DNA of 64,000 bases from CAVVJA01 sp963801715. Its GTDB lineage: Bacteria; Actinomycetota; Actinomycetes; Mycobacteriales; Jatrophihabitantaceae. A model generated the notes under the pieces. That model was given only the letters and a program-made list of their open reading frames with translations. It ran no database searches and was not told where the DNA came from. A program made the position numbers and the translations under genes. The stretch's first letter is position 1, and each line of letters opens with the position of its first letter. Shown piece by piece: positions 49,768 through 58,623 of the stretch. The stretch spans positions 186,001 through 250,000 of the forward strand of contig CAWDGB010000014.1 in assembly GCA_963801715.1 (NCBI GenBank), given 5' to 3'.

Positions 49768-51872
49768 TCGATCCGCTGCAGGACGACCAGGGCCCGCGGC
49801 CCGACGTCCACACGCTGGCGGTACCGCAGGACCTGCTCATCACCCACGTCGGGATTCATGGTGTCCAGCACGACCTGCCAATTCCGGCCGTAGGAGGCCG
49901 GCGGGAGCATGAACTGGATGTGCTCGTGATGCGCCGAAAAGCACAGCACGAACGAGTCATCCACCACGCGTTCGCCGCGGCCGTCCCGGTCGGCAAGACC
50001 CTGCCCGTTGAGGAAGACCGCTACCGCCCGGCCGAACCCGGATCCCCAGTCCTGCTTGGTCATCTGGCTTCCGTCTGGGCGTAGCCAGGCGATGTCTGGT
50101 AACCCCTTGCGGCCGCGACGGCCGACCGGCAGGCCATCGAAGAAGCGGCGCCGCCGGAACACCGGATGGTCGTGCCGGAGCGAGGACACGTAGCGAGTGA
50201 AGGCAAGCAGATCGACGTCGAGGTTCTTCCAGTCGATCCAGGTCAGCTCGTTGTCCTGACAGAACCCGTTGTTGTTGCCCTGCTGCGTGCGGCCGATCTC
50301 ATCCCCGTGGGAGATCATCGGCACGCCCTGGGACAGCAGCAACGTCGCGAGGAAATTACGCTGCTGGCGAGCCCGCAGTGCGTTCACCTCGGGATCGTCG
50401 GTTGGTCCTTCGTACCCGCAGTTCCACGACCGGTTGTAGCTCTCGCCGTCCCGGTTGTCTTCGCCGTTGGCCTCGTTGCGCTTCTCGTTGTAGGAGACGA
50501 GATCCTTCAGCGTGAAGCCGTCATGGGCGGTGACGAAGTTTATCGATGCGACCGGACGCCGGGCCGAGTGCTCGTACAGGTCGGCTGACCCGGTGAGGCG
50601 CGATGCGAACTCACCGAGCGTCGCCGGTTCGCCCCGCCAGAAGTCGCGGACCGTATCGCGATACTTGCCGTTCCATTCCGTCCACTGCGGGGGAAAGTTG
50701 CCGACCTGGTATCCACCGGGCCCAACGTCCCACGGCTCCGCGATCAGTTTGACTTGGCTCACTGTCGGGTCCTGCTGAACGAGCTCGAAGAAACTGGACA
50801 ACCGATCCACGTCGTAGAATTCACGAGCCAGGGTCGCCGCCAAGTCGAACCGGAATCCGTCGACGTGCATTTCGGTCACCCAATATCGCAATGAATCCAT
50901 GATCAACTGCAACGCATGCGGATGCCGCACGTTGAGCGTATTTCCGGTCCCGGTGTAATCCATGTAGAACTGCTGATCGTTGTCGACCAAACGGTAATAC
51001 GCGGAGTTGTCAATTCCCTTGAAGCACAAGGTGGGCCCTAGGTGGTTTCCTTCCGCCGTGTGGTTGTAGACCACGTCAAGGATCACTTCGATGCTTGCGT
51101 CGTGCAGCTCGCGGACCATCGACTTGAACTCTTGAACCTGGCCCCCGGGGCTGGTGCTCGAGCTGTACTTGCTGTCGGGGGCAAGAAACCCGATGGTGTT
51201 GTAGCCCCAGTAGTTCGACAAGCCTCGTTCGATCAGCGTCGAGTCGTTCGCAAAGTGATGCACCGGCATGAGCTCGATGGCAGAGACCCCGAGTGAGCGC
51301 AAGTGATCGATCATGACCGGATGGCCGATGGCGGAGTAGGTCCCGCGCAGCTCGGCCGGAATCTCCGGATGCTGGTAGGTGAATCCCTTCACATGCGCTT
51401 CATAGATGACCGACTCCGCGTATTGACGCTTGGGCGGTCGGTCGGTGCCCCAATCGAAATACGGATTGATCACAACCGATTTCGGCATGGCAGCGGCGGA
51501 ATCCTCGATGTTGGGACTTTGCGGATCGCCGAAGTTGTAGGAGAAGAGTGCTTGGCCCCAGTGGAACTTGCCGTCGATGGCCTTGGCGTACGGGTCGAGC
51601 AGCAGCTTGCTCGGATTGCACCGGTGGCCTCGGGACGGATCGTAGGGACCGTGCACTCGATAGCCGTATCGCTGGCCGGGCTCCGCTCCGGGAAGGAACG
51701 CGTGCCAGACGAAGCCGTCCATCTCCGGCAGGTCGAGCCGGACCTCGGTGCCGTCGGCGTCGAACAGGCACAACTCGACCCGTTCGGCGACCTCGCTGAA
51801 CAGCGCGAAGTTGGTGCCGGAGCCGTCATAGGTCGCGCCGAGGGGATAGGCCGATCCAGGCCAGATCTGCAT
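49764..51872 (-). CDS. treX: Glycogen debranching enzyme (isoamylase type)
   Basis: A 702-residue GH13 debranching enzyme (GlgX/TreX). It has an N-terminal CBM48 ('WPGSAYPLGATYDGSGTNFALFSEVA' in pieces), 'YEAHVKGFT', 'IELMPVHHFANDS', 'NYWGYNTIGFLAPDSKYSS', 'VILDVVYNHTAEGNHLGPTL', 'GFRFDLAATLARE' (nucleophile), 'LIAEPWDVGPGGYQVGNFPPQW' (acid, in part) and 'VTAHDGFTLKDLVSYNEKRNEANGE'. It removes alpha-1,6 branches so that TreY can work on linear chains. The start 'MQIWPGSAYPLG' at 51872 is typical. It is the first gene of the treX-treY transcript, and treZ is further downstream on the same strand. Confidence 0.95.
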   Translation of the reverse strand: MQIWPGSAYPLGATYDGSGTNFALFSEVAERVELCLFDADGTEVRLDLPEMDGFVWHAFLPGAEPGQRYGYRVHGPYDPSRGHRCNPSKLLLDPYAKAIDGKFHWGQALFSYNFGDPQSPNIEDSAAAMPKSVVINPYFDWGTDRPPKRQYAESVIYEAHVKGFTYQHPEIPAELRGTYSAIGHPVMIDHLRSLGVSAIELMPVHHFANDSTLIERGLSNYWGYNTIGFLAPDSKYSSSTSPGGQVQEFKSMVRELHDASIEVILDVVYNHTAEGNHLGPTLCFKGIDNSAYYRLVDNDQQFYMDYTGTGNTLNVRHPHALQLIMDSLRYWVTEMHVDGFRFDLAATLAREFYDVDRLSSFFELVQQDPTVSQVKLIAEPWDVGPGGYQVGNFPPQWTEWNGKYRDTVRDFWRGEPATLGEFASRLTGSADLYEHSARRPVASINFVTAHDGFTLKDLVSYNEKRNEANGEDNRDGESYNRSWNCGYEGPTDDPEVNALRARQQRNFLATLLLSQGVPMISHGDEIGRTQQGNNNGFCQDNELTWIDWKNLDVDLLAFTRYVSSLRHDHPVFRRRRFFDGLPVGRRGRKGLPDIAWLRPDGSQMTKQDWGSGFGRAVAVFLNGQGLADRDGRGERVVDDSFVLCFSAHHEHIQFMLPPASYGRNWQVVLDTMNPDVGDEQVLRYRQRVDVGPRALVVLQRID

Positions 51873-51999
51873 CGTGCTCCCTTCAAGCGATGAGGCCCGG
51901 GCCGCTTCCTGGTCGCCTTCGAGCCTGCCAGATCACCGTACGAGTGCCCACAGCAGGGATCTTCCGGCGACGCAAGAAGCTGACCGGTATGATTCCCTG

Positions 52000-52130
52000 G
52001 AACTGGAGGGGAGTAACCCGGTAGATCTCGACGGAGTCCCCGTCATCACGGTCGTGGCGGTTGCGCGGCCCGGGGATCCGGCCCAGGACCGGCCCAACGG
52101 TCAAGCTGGGTGGGTGAGACCTCTGGCGAC
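52000..52130 (+). ncRNA. yybP-ykoY-type (manganese) riboswitch
   Basis: The leader of the TerC gene carries the family's two conserved ends: GGGGAGTA just after 52007 and GTGAGACCT at 52115-52123, with GTCATCACGG between them (52042-52051). CTGGAGG (52003-52009) pairs with CCTCTGG (52120-52126) as the closing P1 stem, all seven pairs being Watson-Crick or G-U. This class senses Mn2+ and usually turns on Mn exporters of the TerC/Alx or MntP type. The TerC start is 42 nt downstream. Confidence 0.88.
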
Positions 52131-52171
52131 TGCAGTGCGCGTCATCGCGCCCGAGGTTGGCCGGAGGAAAT

Positions 52172-53155
52172 GTGCATGTAGCGCCATGGGTGTGGATCGT
52201 CACACTGGTTGTGGCCCTCGCGTTTCTCGCCGTCGACGTGTTCGTCGTGGGCCGTCGTCCGCACGAGCCGTCGATGCGAGAGGTGACCCGAGATCTCGCC
52301 TTCTTCATCGGTGCCGCCTTGCTGTTCTGCGGTGGAATCTTCCTCATCAGCGGCCCGGAGTACGCGGCGCAGTTCCTCGGTGGCTGGCTGACCGAGTACT
52401 CACTGTCGATCGACAATCTGTTCGTGTTCCTGGTCATCATCGCCAAGCTCAGCGTTCCCCGCGAATTGCAGCAGCAGGCGTTGCTCGTCGGGATCGTGAT
52501 CGCACTCGTCCTGAGGGGCGTGTTCATCGCCGTTGGCGCCGCGGCGATCTCGGCATTCAGCTGGATTTTCTATCTGTTCGGTGCGTTCTTGGTATATACG
52601 GCCGTGAAATTGGTGGTCGAGAGCAACTCGGACGAGGACAAGTATCACGAGAGCCGAGCGGTGCAATGGCTGCGTCGCCGGGTGCCCTCGACCGAGAGCT
52701 ATCACGGCACGAAGCTCACTGTGAAGCGGGCGGGGAAACGCCTGGTCACGCCGATGCTTCTGGTCGTCGTCGCGCTGGGGACGACGGATCTGTTGTTCGC
52801 GCTGGATTCCATCCCCGCGATCTACGGAATCACGCAGGAGCCTTACCTGGTGCTGACGGCGAACATCTTCGCGCTCATGGGACTACGCCAGCTCTACTTC
52901 CTGCTCGGTGGCCTGCTCAAACGGTTGGTGTACCTGAGCGTGGGGCTCGCGGTGTTGCTGGCCTTCATCGGAGTCAAGCTCGTACTGCACGCCTTGCACG
53001 AGAACACCCTGCCGTTCGTGAACGGCGGGGAGCCGGTCACCTGGGCGCCTGACATCCCGATCTGGCTGTCCCTGGTGGTGATCATCGGCATCTTGACCGT
53101 CACCACGGTGGCGAGCCTGATTCGGACGAGGGTGGTGGCCCGTCGACCGTCGTGA
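52172..53155 (+). CDS. TerC/Alx-family membrane protein (probable manganese exporter)
   Basis: A 327-residue integral membrane protein with about nine helices. The first helix is 'VWIVTLVVALAFLAVDVFVV'. 'FLGGWLTEYSLSIDNLFVFLVI' and 'VVVALGTTDLLFALDSIPAIYGITQEPYLVLTANIFALMGLR' (in pieces) carry the acidic residues conserved in the family. The GTG at 52172 has GGAGGAAAT directly before it. Alx-type members export Mn2+, and the riboswitch upstream supports that role rather than tellurite resistance. Monocistronic, unless it runs into uvrB. Confidence 0.92.
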   Translation: MHVAPWVWIVTLVVALAFLAVDVFVVGRRPHEPSMREVTRDLAFFIGAALLFCGGIFLISGPEYAAQFLGGWLTEYSLSIDNLFVFLVIIAKLSVPRELQQQALLVGIVIALVLRGVFIAVGAAAISAFSWIFYLFGAFLVYTAVKLVVESNSDEDKYHESRAVQWLRRRVPSTESYHGTKLTVKRAGKRLVTPMLLVVVALGTTDLLFALDSIPAIYGITQEPYLVLTANIFALMGLRQLYFLLGGLLKRLVYLSVGLAVLLAFIGVKLVLHALHENTLPFVNGGEPVTWAPDIPIWLSLVVIIGILTVTTVASLIRTRVVARRPS

Positions 53156-53242
53156 TCACGCGGGCCACCCGGCCAGCCTGCCCGGGTGGCCCCGCGGCCG
53201 CGGTGGCCTGTCGGAGCCGAGCCGTACCGTGGAGGAATGCGG

Positions 53243-55405
53243 GTGGCCAGTGACATCGTTCCCAAGGCGGGCAAGTTCGAGGTGGTGTCGGACTTTCAGC
53301 CGTCGGGTGATCAACCGGCCGCGATCGACGAGCTGGAACGACGGATCCGAGCTGGGCAGAAGGACATCGTCCTGCTCGGCGCGACGGGCACCGGAAAGTC
53401 GGCCACGACCGCGTGGCTCATTGAGCGCCTGCAGCGGCCGACCCTGGTCATGGCGCCGAACAAGACGCTCGCCGCTCAGCTGGCGAACGAGCTGCGTGAG
53501 ATGTTGCCCAACAATGCCGTGGAGTACTTCGTCAGCTACTACGACTACTACCAGCCCGAGGCCTACGTCCCCCAGACCGACACCTACATCGAGAAGGATT
53601 CCTCGATCAACTCCGAGGTCGAGCGGCTGAGGCACTCGGCGACCAACTCACTGCTGACCCGGCGCGACGTGGTCGTGGTCGCCACGGTGTCGTGCATCTA
53701 CGGTCTCGGCACGCCCCAGGAGTATGTCGACCGCTCGGTCCGCCTACACCTAGGCCAGCAAGTCGAGCGTGACTTGCTCCTACGGCATCTGGTCGGCGTG
53801 CAGTACACCCGCAACGATCTGTCCTTTACCCGCGGCACGTTCCGGGTGCGTGGCGACACGGTCGAGATCTTCCCGATGTACGAGGAGCTCGCGATCCGAG
53901 TCGAGATGTTCGGCGACGATATCGAGCGGCTGTACTACCTGCACCCGTTGACCGGCGAGGTCATGCGCGAGGTCGAGGAGGTGTTCGTCTTCCCGGCGTC
54001 GCACTATACGGCGGGTCCGGAGCGCATGGCGCGGGCGTTGCGGGGCATTGAGTTCGAGCTTGCCGATCGGCTGGCCGAGTTGGAGAAGCACGACAAGCTC
54101 CTCGAGGCACAGCGACTGCGGATGCGCACTACGTATGACATCGAGATGATGCGGCAGGTCGGATTCTGCTCAGGCATCGAGAACTACTCGCGGCACATCG
54201 ACGGGCGCGCACCGGGCAGTCCGCCGAACTGCTTGCTCGACTACTTTCCTGACGACTTCCTGCTCGTCATGGACGAGTCGCACAACACGGTGCCGCAGAC
54301 CGGCGGCATGTACGAGGGCGACATGTCCCGCAAGCGAACGCTGGTCGAGCACGGGTTCCGGCTGCCGTCGGCGATGGACAACCGGCCCCTCAAGTTCGAG
54401 GAGTTCGTCGATCGCATCGGGCAGACGGTCTACCTGTCCGCGACGCCGGGTCCGTACGAGCTCGGCCGGTCTCGGGGCGAGTTCGTCGAGCAGGTCATCC
54501 GGCCGACGGGTCTGGTCGACCCGGAGGTCATCGTCAAGCCCACCAAAGGACAGATCGACGATCTCGTCTCGGAAATCCGGGAACGGGCCGAGCGTGACGA
54601 GCGGATCCTCGTTACCACGCTGACCAAGAAGATGGCCGAGGATCTCACCGACTACCTGCTCGAGCTCGGGGTCCGGGTCCGATACCTGCATTCCGAGGTC
54701 GACACGCTGCGGCGAGTCGAACTGCTCCGGGAGCTTCGCACCGGCGAGTTCGACGTCCTGGTGGGGATCAACCTGCTCCGAGAGGGGCTCGACCTGCCGG
54801 AGGTATCCCTGGTGTCCATCCTGGACGCCGACAAGGAGGGCTTCCTGCGCAGCGGCACGTCGCTCATCCAGACGATCGGACGCGCGGCGCGCCATGTGTC
54901 TGGGCAGGTGCACATGTATGCCGACACGATCACCCCGTCCATGCAGCGGGCCATCGACGAGACCAACCGCCGCCGGGCCAAGCAGATCAGCTACAACGTC
55001 GAGCACGGACTCGATCCACAGCCGCTGCGCAAGCGCATTGCCGACATCACCGACTTGCTCGCCCGGGAGGCAGCCGACACCGACGAGATGCTGGGGGGCT
55101 CTGGCCGGTCCCAGTCGAGGGGCAAGTCGCCTGTCCCCGGCCGTGGGGGGCGCGGTGCATCTGGCCGTGGTGGGTCCGGACGCGGTGTGTCGGCGGGCGT
55201 GGTCGGCGTGGGCACCCATGCCGACCGTCAGCTCGATATCGCGCAGATGCCGAGAGCCGAGCTCGCGGATCTCATCCAACAGCTGAATGCGCAGATGCTG
55301 GGCGCGGCGCGTGAGCTGCAGTTCGAGGTGGCGGCTCGGCTGCGCGACGAGATCGCCGAGCTGAAGAAGGAACTTCGCGGGATGGACGCGGCCGGCGTGC
55401 GCTGA
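53243..55405 (+). CDS. uvrB: UvrABC excision nuclease subunit B
   Basis: UvrB is the DNA-loading helicase-like subunit of nucleotide excision repair. The 720 residues hold Walker A 'LLGATGTGKSATTAWLI', the beta-hairpin 'EYFVSYYDYYQPEAYVPQTDTYIEKD' (in pieces), 'LVMDESHNTVPQ' (motif II), 'YLSATPGPYELG', 'VLVGINLLREGLDLPEVSLVSILDADKEGFLRS' and 'QTIGRAARH'. The C-terminal UVR motif ('LQFEVAARLRDEIAELKKEL') is preceded by a linker rich in Gly, Arg and Ser ('GRGGRGASGRGGSGRG'). The GTG at 53243 is 7 nt after GGAGG; the ATG at 53237 is possible but too close to it. It stands alone. Confidence 0.96.
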   Translation: MASDIVPKAGKFEVVSDFQPSGDQPAAIDELERRIRAGQKDIVLLGATGTGKSATTAWLIERLQRPTLVMAPNKTLAAQLANELREMLPNNAVEYFVSYYDYYQPEAYVPQTDTYIEKDSSINSEVERLRHSATNSLLTRRDVVVVATVSCIYGLGTPQEYVDRSVRLHLGQQVERDLLLRHLVGVQYTRNDLSFTRGTFRVRGDTVEIFPMYEELAIRVEMFGDDIERLYYLHPLTGEVMREVEEVFVFPASHYTAGPERMARALRGIEFELADRLAELEKHDKLLEAQRLRMRTTYDIEMMRQVGFCSGIENYSRHIDGRAPGSPPNCLLDYFPDDFLLVMDESHNTVPQTGGMYEGDMSRKRTLVEHGFRLPSAMDNRPLKFEEFVDRIGQTVYLSATPGPYELGRSRGEFVEQVIRPTGLVDPEVIVKPTKGQIDDLVSEIRERAERDERILVTTLTKKMAEDLTDYLLELGVRVRYLHSEVDTLRRVELLRELRTGEFDVLVGINLLREGLDLPEVSLVSILDADKEGFLRSGTSLIQTIGRAARHVSGQVHMYADTITPSMQRAIDETNRRRAKQISYNVEHGLDPQPLRKRIADITDLLAREAADTDEMLGGSGRSQSRGKSPVPGRGGRGASGRGGSGRGVSAGVVGVGTHADRQLDIAQMPRAELADLIQQLNAQMLGAARELQFEVAARLRDEIAELKKELRGMDAAGVR

Positions 55406-55426
55406 CGGGCGGTGTCGGCATCATCG

Positions 55427-56313
55427 TCACGGGCGGCCGCCGAGCTTCCGGCAGGCGTTCGCCGCCATCCGGTGCCCGGCCAGCACGGCGGCCCGGGTAT
55501 CGGCTCCGCGACCCAGGGCGTCGAGATAACCGGCGGCAAAGGCGTCACCGGCACCAGTTGTGTCACGCGGCTCGATTGGCTCGGTAGGAATGTGCGCGAT
55601 CCCCGCTCGGCCGGCGGCGATGGCACCCCGTGAGCCGCACGTCACGACCGCGAGCCGAACGCGGCGCGCAAGCGTGGCCGCGGCTGCCTCGGGATTGCCG
55701 GCCCCGGTGAGTACCCGCGCCTCGTCGACATTGGCGAACAGGGTGAGGTCCGGGCCGATCCAGTCGAGGAACGCGAGCGGCGCCAACGCGAGCGAGCGGC
55801 GCCGCGGATGCCGCAGTGACCGAGATCGTCATGTCGGCCTCGCGAGCCAGGGTCAGGGCCCGGCGGCCCGCCTCACGCGCTCGGCCGAAAAGTGGGTAGC
55901 CCGAGAGGTGCAGATGCCGCCCAGCTTCGAAGTGACCGTTCAGGTCGGCCGGCGACTAGGAATGCGTTGGCGCCGGCGTCGGGAACCATCGTGCGTTCCC
56001 CGTCCGGCCCGACCAATACGAGACATCGGCCGGTTGCATGTACCGGATCAGCCACCAGTCCCGCGGCGACTTCGGGGGTCAGGCCGCCGAGTGCCGCGGC
56101 GCGAAAGGGGTCGTCAGCCGGGCCGATGCGGCCGACGAGCGTGACCCCGGTGCCCAGGTGATCGAGCCAGCTCGCGGTGTTGCCCGCGGCGCCTCCGCCA
56201 AACACCTCGATCGAAGCGGGGGTATCCGATCCGCGGGCCAGCGGACCGGGAAGCCGGGCGACGATATCCGCCATCACGTCGCCCACGCAGACGACGTGCG
56301 GGTGCGGGCTCAT
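55427..56313 (-). pseudogene. PfkB-type carbohydrate kinase (probable pseudouridine kinase) with two frameshifts
   Basis: The first frame (ATG 56313) reads 'VVCVGDVMADIVARLPGP', 'GGGAAGNTASWLDHLG' and 'TGRCLVLVGPDGERTMVPDAGAN', then a one-base shift near 55950 continues as 'HLHLSGYPLFGRAREAG'. A second shift near 55785, beside two near-copies of a GGCGCCGCTCGC unit, leads into 'AFLDWIGPDLTLFANVDEA' and the anion-hole/catalytic 'DTTGAGDAFAAGYL'. Each break is repaired by deleting one base. The start lies 1 nt after psuG's stop, which fits a psuG-psuK order, so the substrate is probably pseudouridine. The breaks may be assembly errors. Confidence 0.75.
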
Positions 56314-56314
56314 G

Positions 56315-57218
56315 TCAATGGCTCGCGAGCTCGACGGCGACGGCGGCCGCCAGGCGCGCGTTGTCACGGACGAGGGCCACGTTCGCGGCGACCGACTGGC
56401 CGCCCGTCTCGCGATGGAAGAACGCGAGGAGGAACGGAGTGACGTCCTTTCCGTGCACGTCAGCCGCGCGCGCGGCCGCGATCCCCGCGGCCAGGGTGCG
56501 ATCGTGCAGCTCGCGATCCAGCTCCGCGTCGAGTGGCACCGGGTTGGCGACGACCAGCCCGTGGCCTTCGGTGCCCATGGCCGGCCGAGCGCGCCACACG
56601 GCGGCGATCTCGGCCGCGGACTCGACTCGCCAGGGCACGCGCTGTCCCGAATCGCGCAGGTAGAACGCCGGGAAGGTGTCCGTGCGGTAGCCGAGCACCC
56701 CGACAGAAAGGGTCTCCAACCGTTCGAGCGTCGCGGGCACGTCGAGGATCGACTTCACGCCCGAGCAGACCAGCAGGATCGGAGTGCGGGCCAGGACTCG
56801 CAAGTCGGCGGATTCGTCGAAGGTCTCCTGCGAGTCTCGATGGATCCCGCCCAGGCCTCCGGTGGCGAACACCGCTATGCCGGCGCGGGCCGCGAGATGG
56901 GCGGTCGCGGCGACCGTGGTGGCCCCGTCTGCGTGGCTGTGCGGCGAGTACGGCCAGGTCGCGGACGCTCGCTTTCACCACCGTGTCGGAGCCTGCGAGT
57001 CGTTCGAGCGCTGCATCCTCCAGCCCTATGCAGGCCTCGCCGCCGAGGACCGCCACGGTGGCCGGCAGTGCGCCGTCCTCGCGGACCGAGTTCTCGAGTT
57101 CTCGGGCTATCCGGAAATTGTCCGGGCGGGGGAGGCCGTGGGTGACCAGCGTGCTCTCGAGGGCCACGACCGGACGACCGGCGGCGAGGGCAGCGGCGAC
57201 CTCGGGATGCACGCGCAT
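56315..57218 (-). pseudogene. psuG: Pseudouridine-5'-phosphate glycosidase with one frameshift
   Basis: PsuG splits pseudouridine 5'-phosphate to uracil and ribose 5-phosphate. From the ATG at 57218 the frame gives 'PVVALESTLVTHGLPRPDNF' (in pieces), 'EDGALPATVAVLGGEACIGL' and 'VVKASVRDLAVLAA'. Near 56937 one base too many breaks it; the next frame continues 'SHADGATTVAATAHLAARAG', then 'VFATGGLGGIHRDSQETFDESADLR', 'PILLVCSGVKSILDVPATLE' and 'GTEGHGLVVANPVP' to the stop at 56315. All conserved blocks are present, so this could be an indel in the sequence. It is 21 nt after the permease on the same strand. Confidence 0.82.
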
Positions 57219-57239
57219 GACGGCATTCTGCCGCCGCGC

Positions 57240-58595
57240 TCACAGCTGCGGGTCTAGCCGCGGGCTGACCGTCCGCCGCCACGCACCGACCATGACGGTG
57301 ACTACGGCGGCAACCAGGAAGGAGAGTGCGGACGCACTCATCCAGCTTTGCGGCACGAAGTGCAGCCAGCCCTGGACCCGCGTCCAGGCGGATGCCCAGC
57401 GCGCGATCCCCCCCGGATTGATCAGCTGGTAGGCGACGAAGCCGGCCGCCCAGGGCAGCAGCATCCACCACCGCGACGGCGCGCTCTCCGACGTGTTCCA
57501 GTTTCGCCGGCCCCCGAGCAGGAAGTACTCGACGACGAAGACGGCGGACAGCGGCACGAAAACGGACCCGATCAGGTAGAGGAAGTTCTGGTAGTCGCGG
57601 ATGTGGAGCATCAGAGCGCCGAGCGTGGTCAGCGCGCCGATCACGAGCGCGAGTACCCGCCGATCAGCGCGTGGGCGCAGGTTCTGCACAGACACGACAG
57701 TCGAATACACATTCGTGAACGACTCGTCGAGCTCCCGCAGCACCAGCACGGCGAACGGCAGCCAGCCGAACGGAACGGCGATGAACGCGTGGAACAAGGC
57801 CGACTCGCCCTCGGTGCGCACCACCGTCGAATACGCGAGCAGGCCGAGGACGTAACAGGCGATCTGGGTGACCGAGTAGCCGACCAGGGTGCCGCGGAAG
57901 GCCGCCCGTCGCGAGCGGGCATGACGGGTGTAGTCGGCGGCCAGTGGCACCCAGGAGATCGACACCGCGATCACCGCGTCGACGGCCAGCCAGAAGCCGG
58001 TCCAGCCGCCCTCCGTCAGGCTGGGCAACGGTCCGCGCGCGAGCTGGACGAGGAAGTAGGTCATGGACACGGCCACCGCGACCAGGACGTATCGGCGCAA
58101 GACCCGCACGACGCCCAGCGGGCGGAGCGCCATCAGGGTCGTGACTATGCCGCCGGCCAGCACGTAACACCAGCGAGTGTCCCACGGCAGCAACTCGCTC
58201 GCCGCGCTGGCGATCACGACCAGCTCGAAGATGCCCCAGCCGACGCACTGGATCAGGTTCAACAACGTCGGCAGGAAGGACAACCGGGCACCGAACAGCC
58301 CACGCAGCAACACCATCGAGGGCTGTCCGGTCTCCGCACCGGCGAACGCCATCGCCGCGACGGGCAGCACACCGATCAGGCTGCCGATCAACACCGCGAC
58401 GAACGCGGCGAACAGCGACATCGCAGTTCCGGTCGGGGCCAGGATGAACAGCGCCGCCGTCGGGCCGAGCAGGCTTACGCCGAGGTTGCCCCAGAGCGCC
58501 ACCAGGTCGAGGAAGCCGAGTGTTCGCGGCTGCTCGTCGACGAGGGTGATTCCTACCTCAGTCGGCGGGACGCGGCGGACGCCGGCGACGCTCAT
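57240..58595 (-). CDS. NCS1-family permease, CytX-like (hydroxymethylpyrimidine?)
   Basis: A 451-residue membrane protein with about twelve helices, of the nucleobase-cation symporter-1 family. It opens 'RTLGFLDLVALWGNLGVSLLGPTAAL', has 'MAFAGAETGQPSMVLLRGLFGARLSFLPTLLNLIQCVGWGIFEL' (in pieces), and 'SISWVPLAADYTRHARSRRAAFRGT' mid-protein. The CytX group, often in TPP-controlled operons, is proposed to import hydroxymethylpyrimidine. Alternatively, it could carry pseudouridine for psuG-psuK downstream. It starts 28 nt after thiG. I favour HMP because of the thi context, but the sequence does not decide. Confidence 0.85.
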   Translation of the reverse strand: MSVAGVRRVPPTEVGITLVDEQPRTLGFLDLVALWGNLGVSLLGPTAALFILAPTGTAMSLFAAFVAVLIGSLIGVLPVAAMAFAGAETGQPSMVLLRGLFGARLSFLPTLLNLIQCVGWGIFELVVIASAASELLPWDTRWCYVLAGGIVTTLMALRPLGVVRVLRRYVLVAVAVSMTYFLVQLARGPLPSLTEGGWTGFWLAVDAVIAVSISWVPLAADYTRHARSRRAAFRGTLVGYSVTQIACYVLGLLAYSTVVRTEGESALFHAFIAVPFGWLPFAVLVLRELDESFTNVYSTVVSVQNLRPRADRRVLALVIGALTTLGALMLHIRDYQNFLYLIGSVFVPLSAVFVVEYFLLGGRRNWNTSESAPSRWWMLLPWAAGFVAYQLINPGGIARWASAWTRVQGWLHFVPQSWMSASALSFLVAAVVTVMVGAWRRTVSPRLDPQL

Positions 58596-58623
58596 CGCTC
58601 GGCACTCGTTGGCTGCTGGACAG

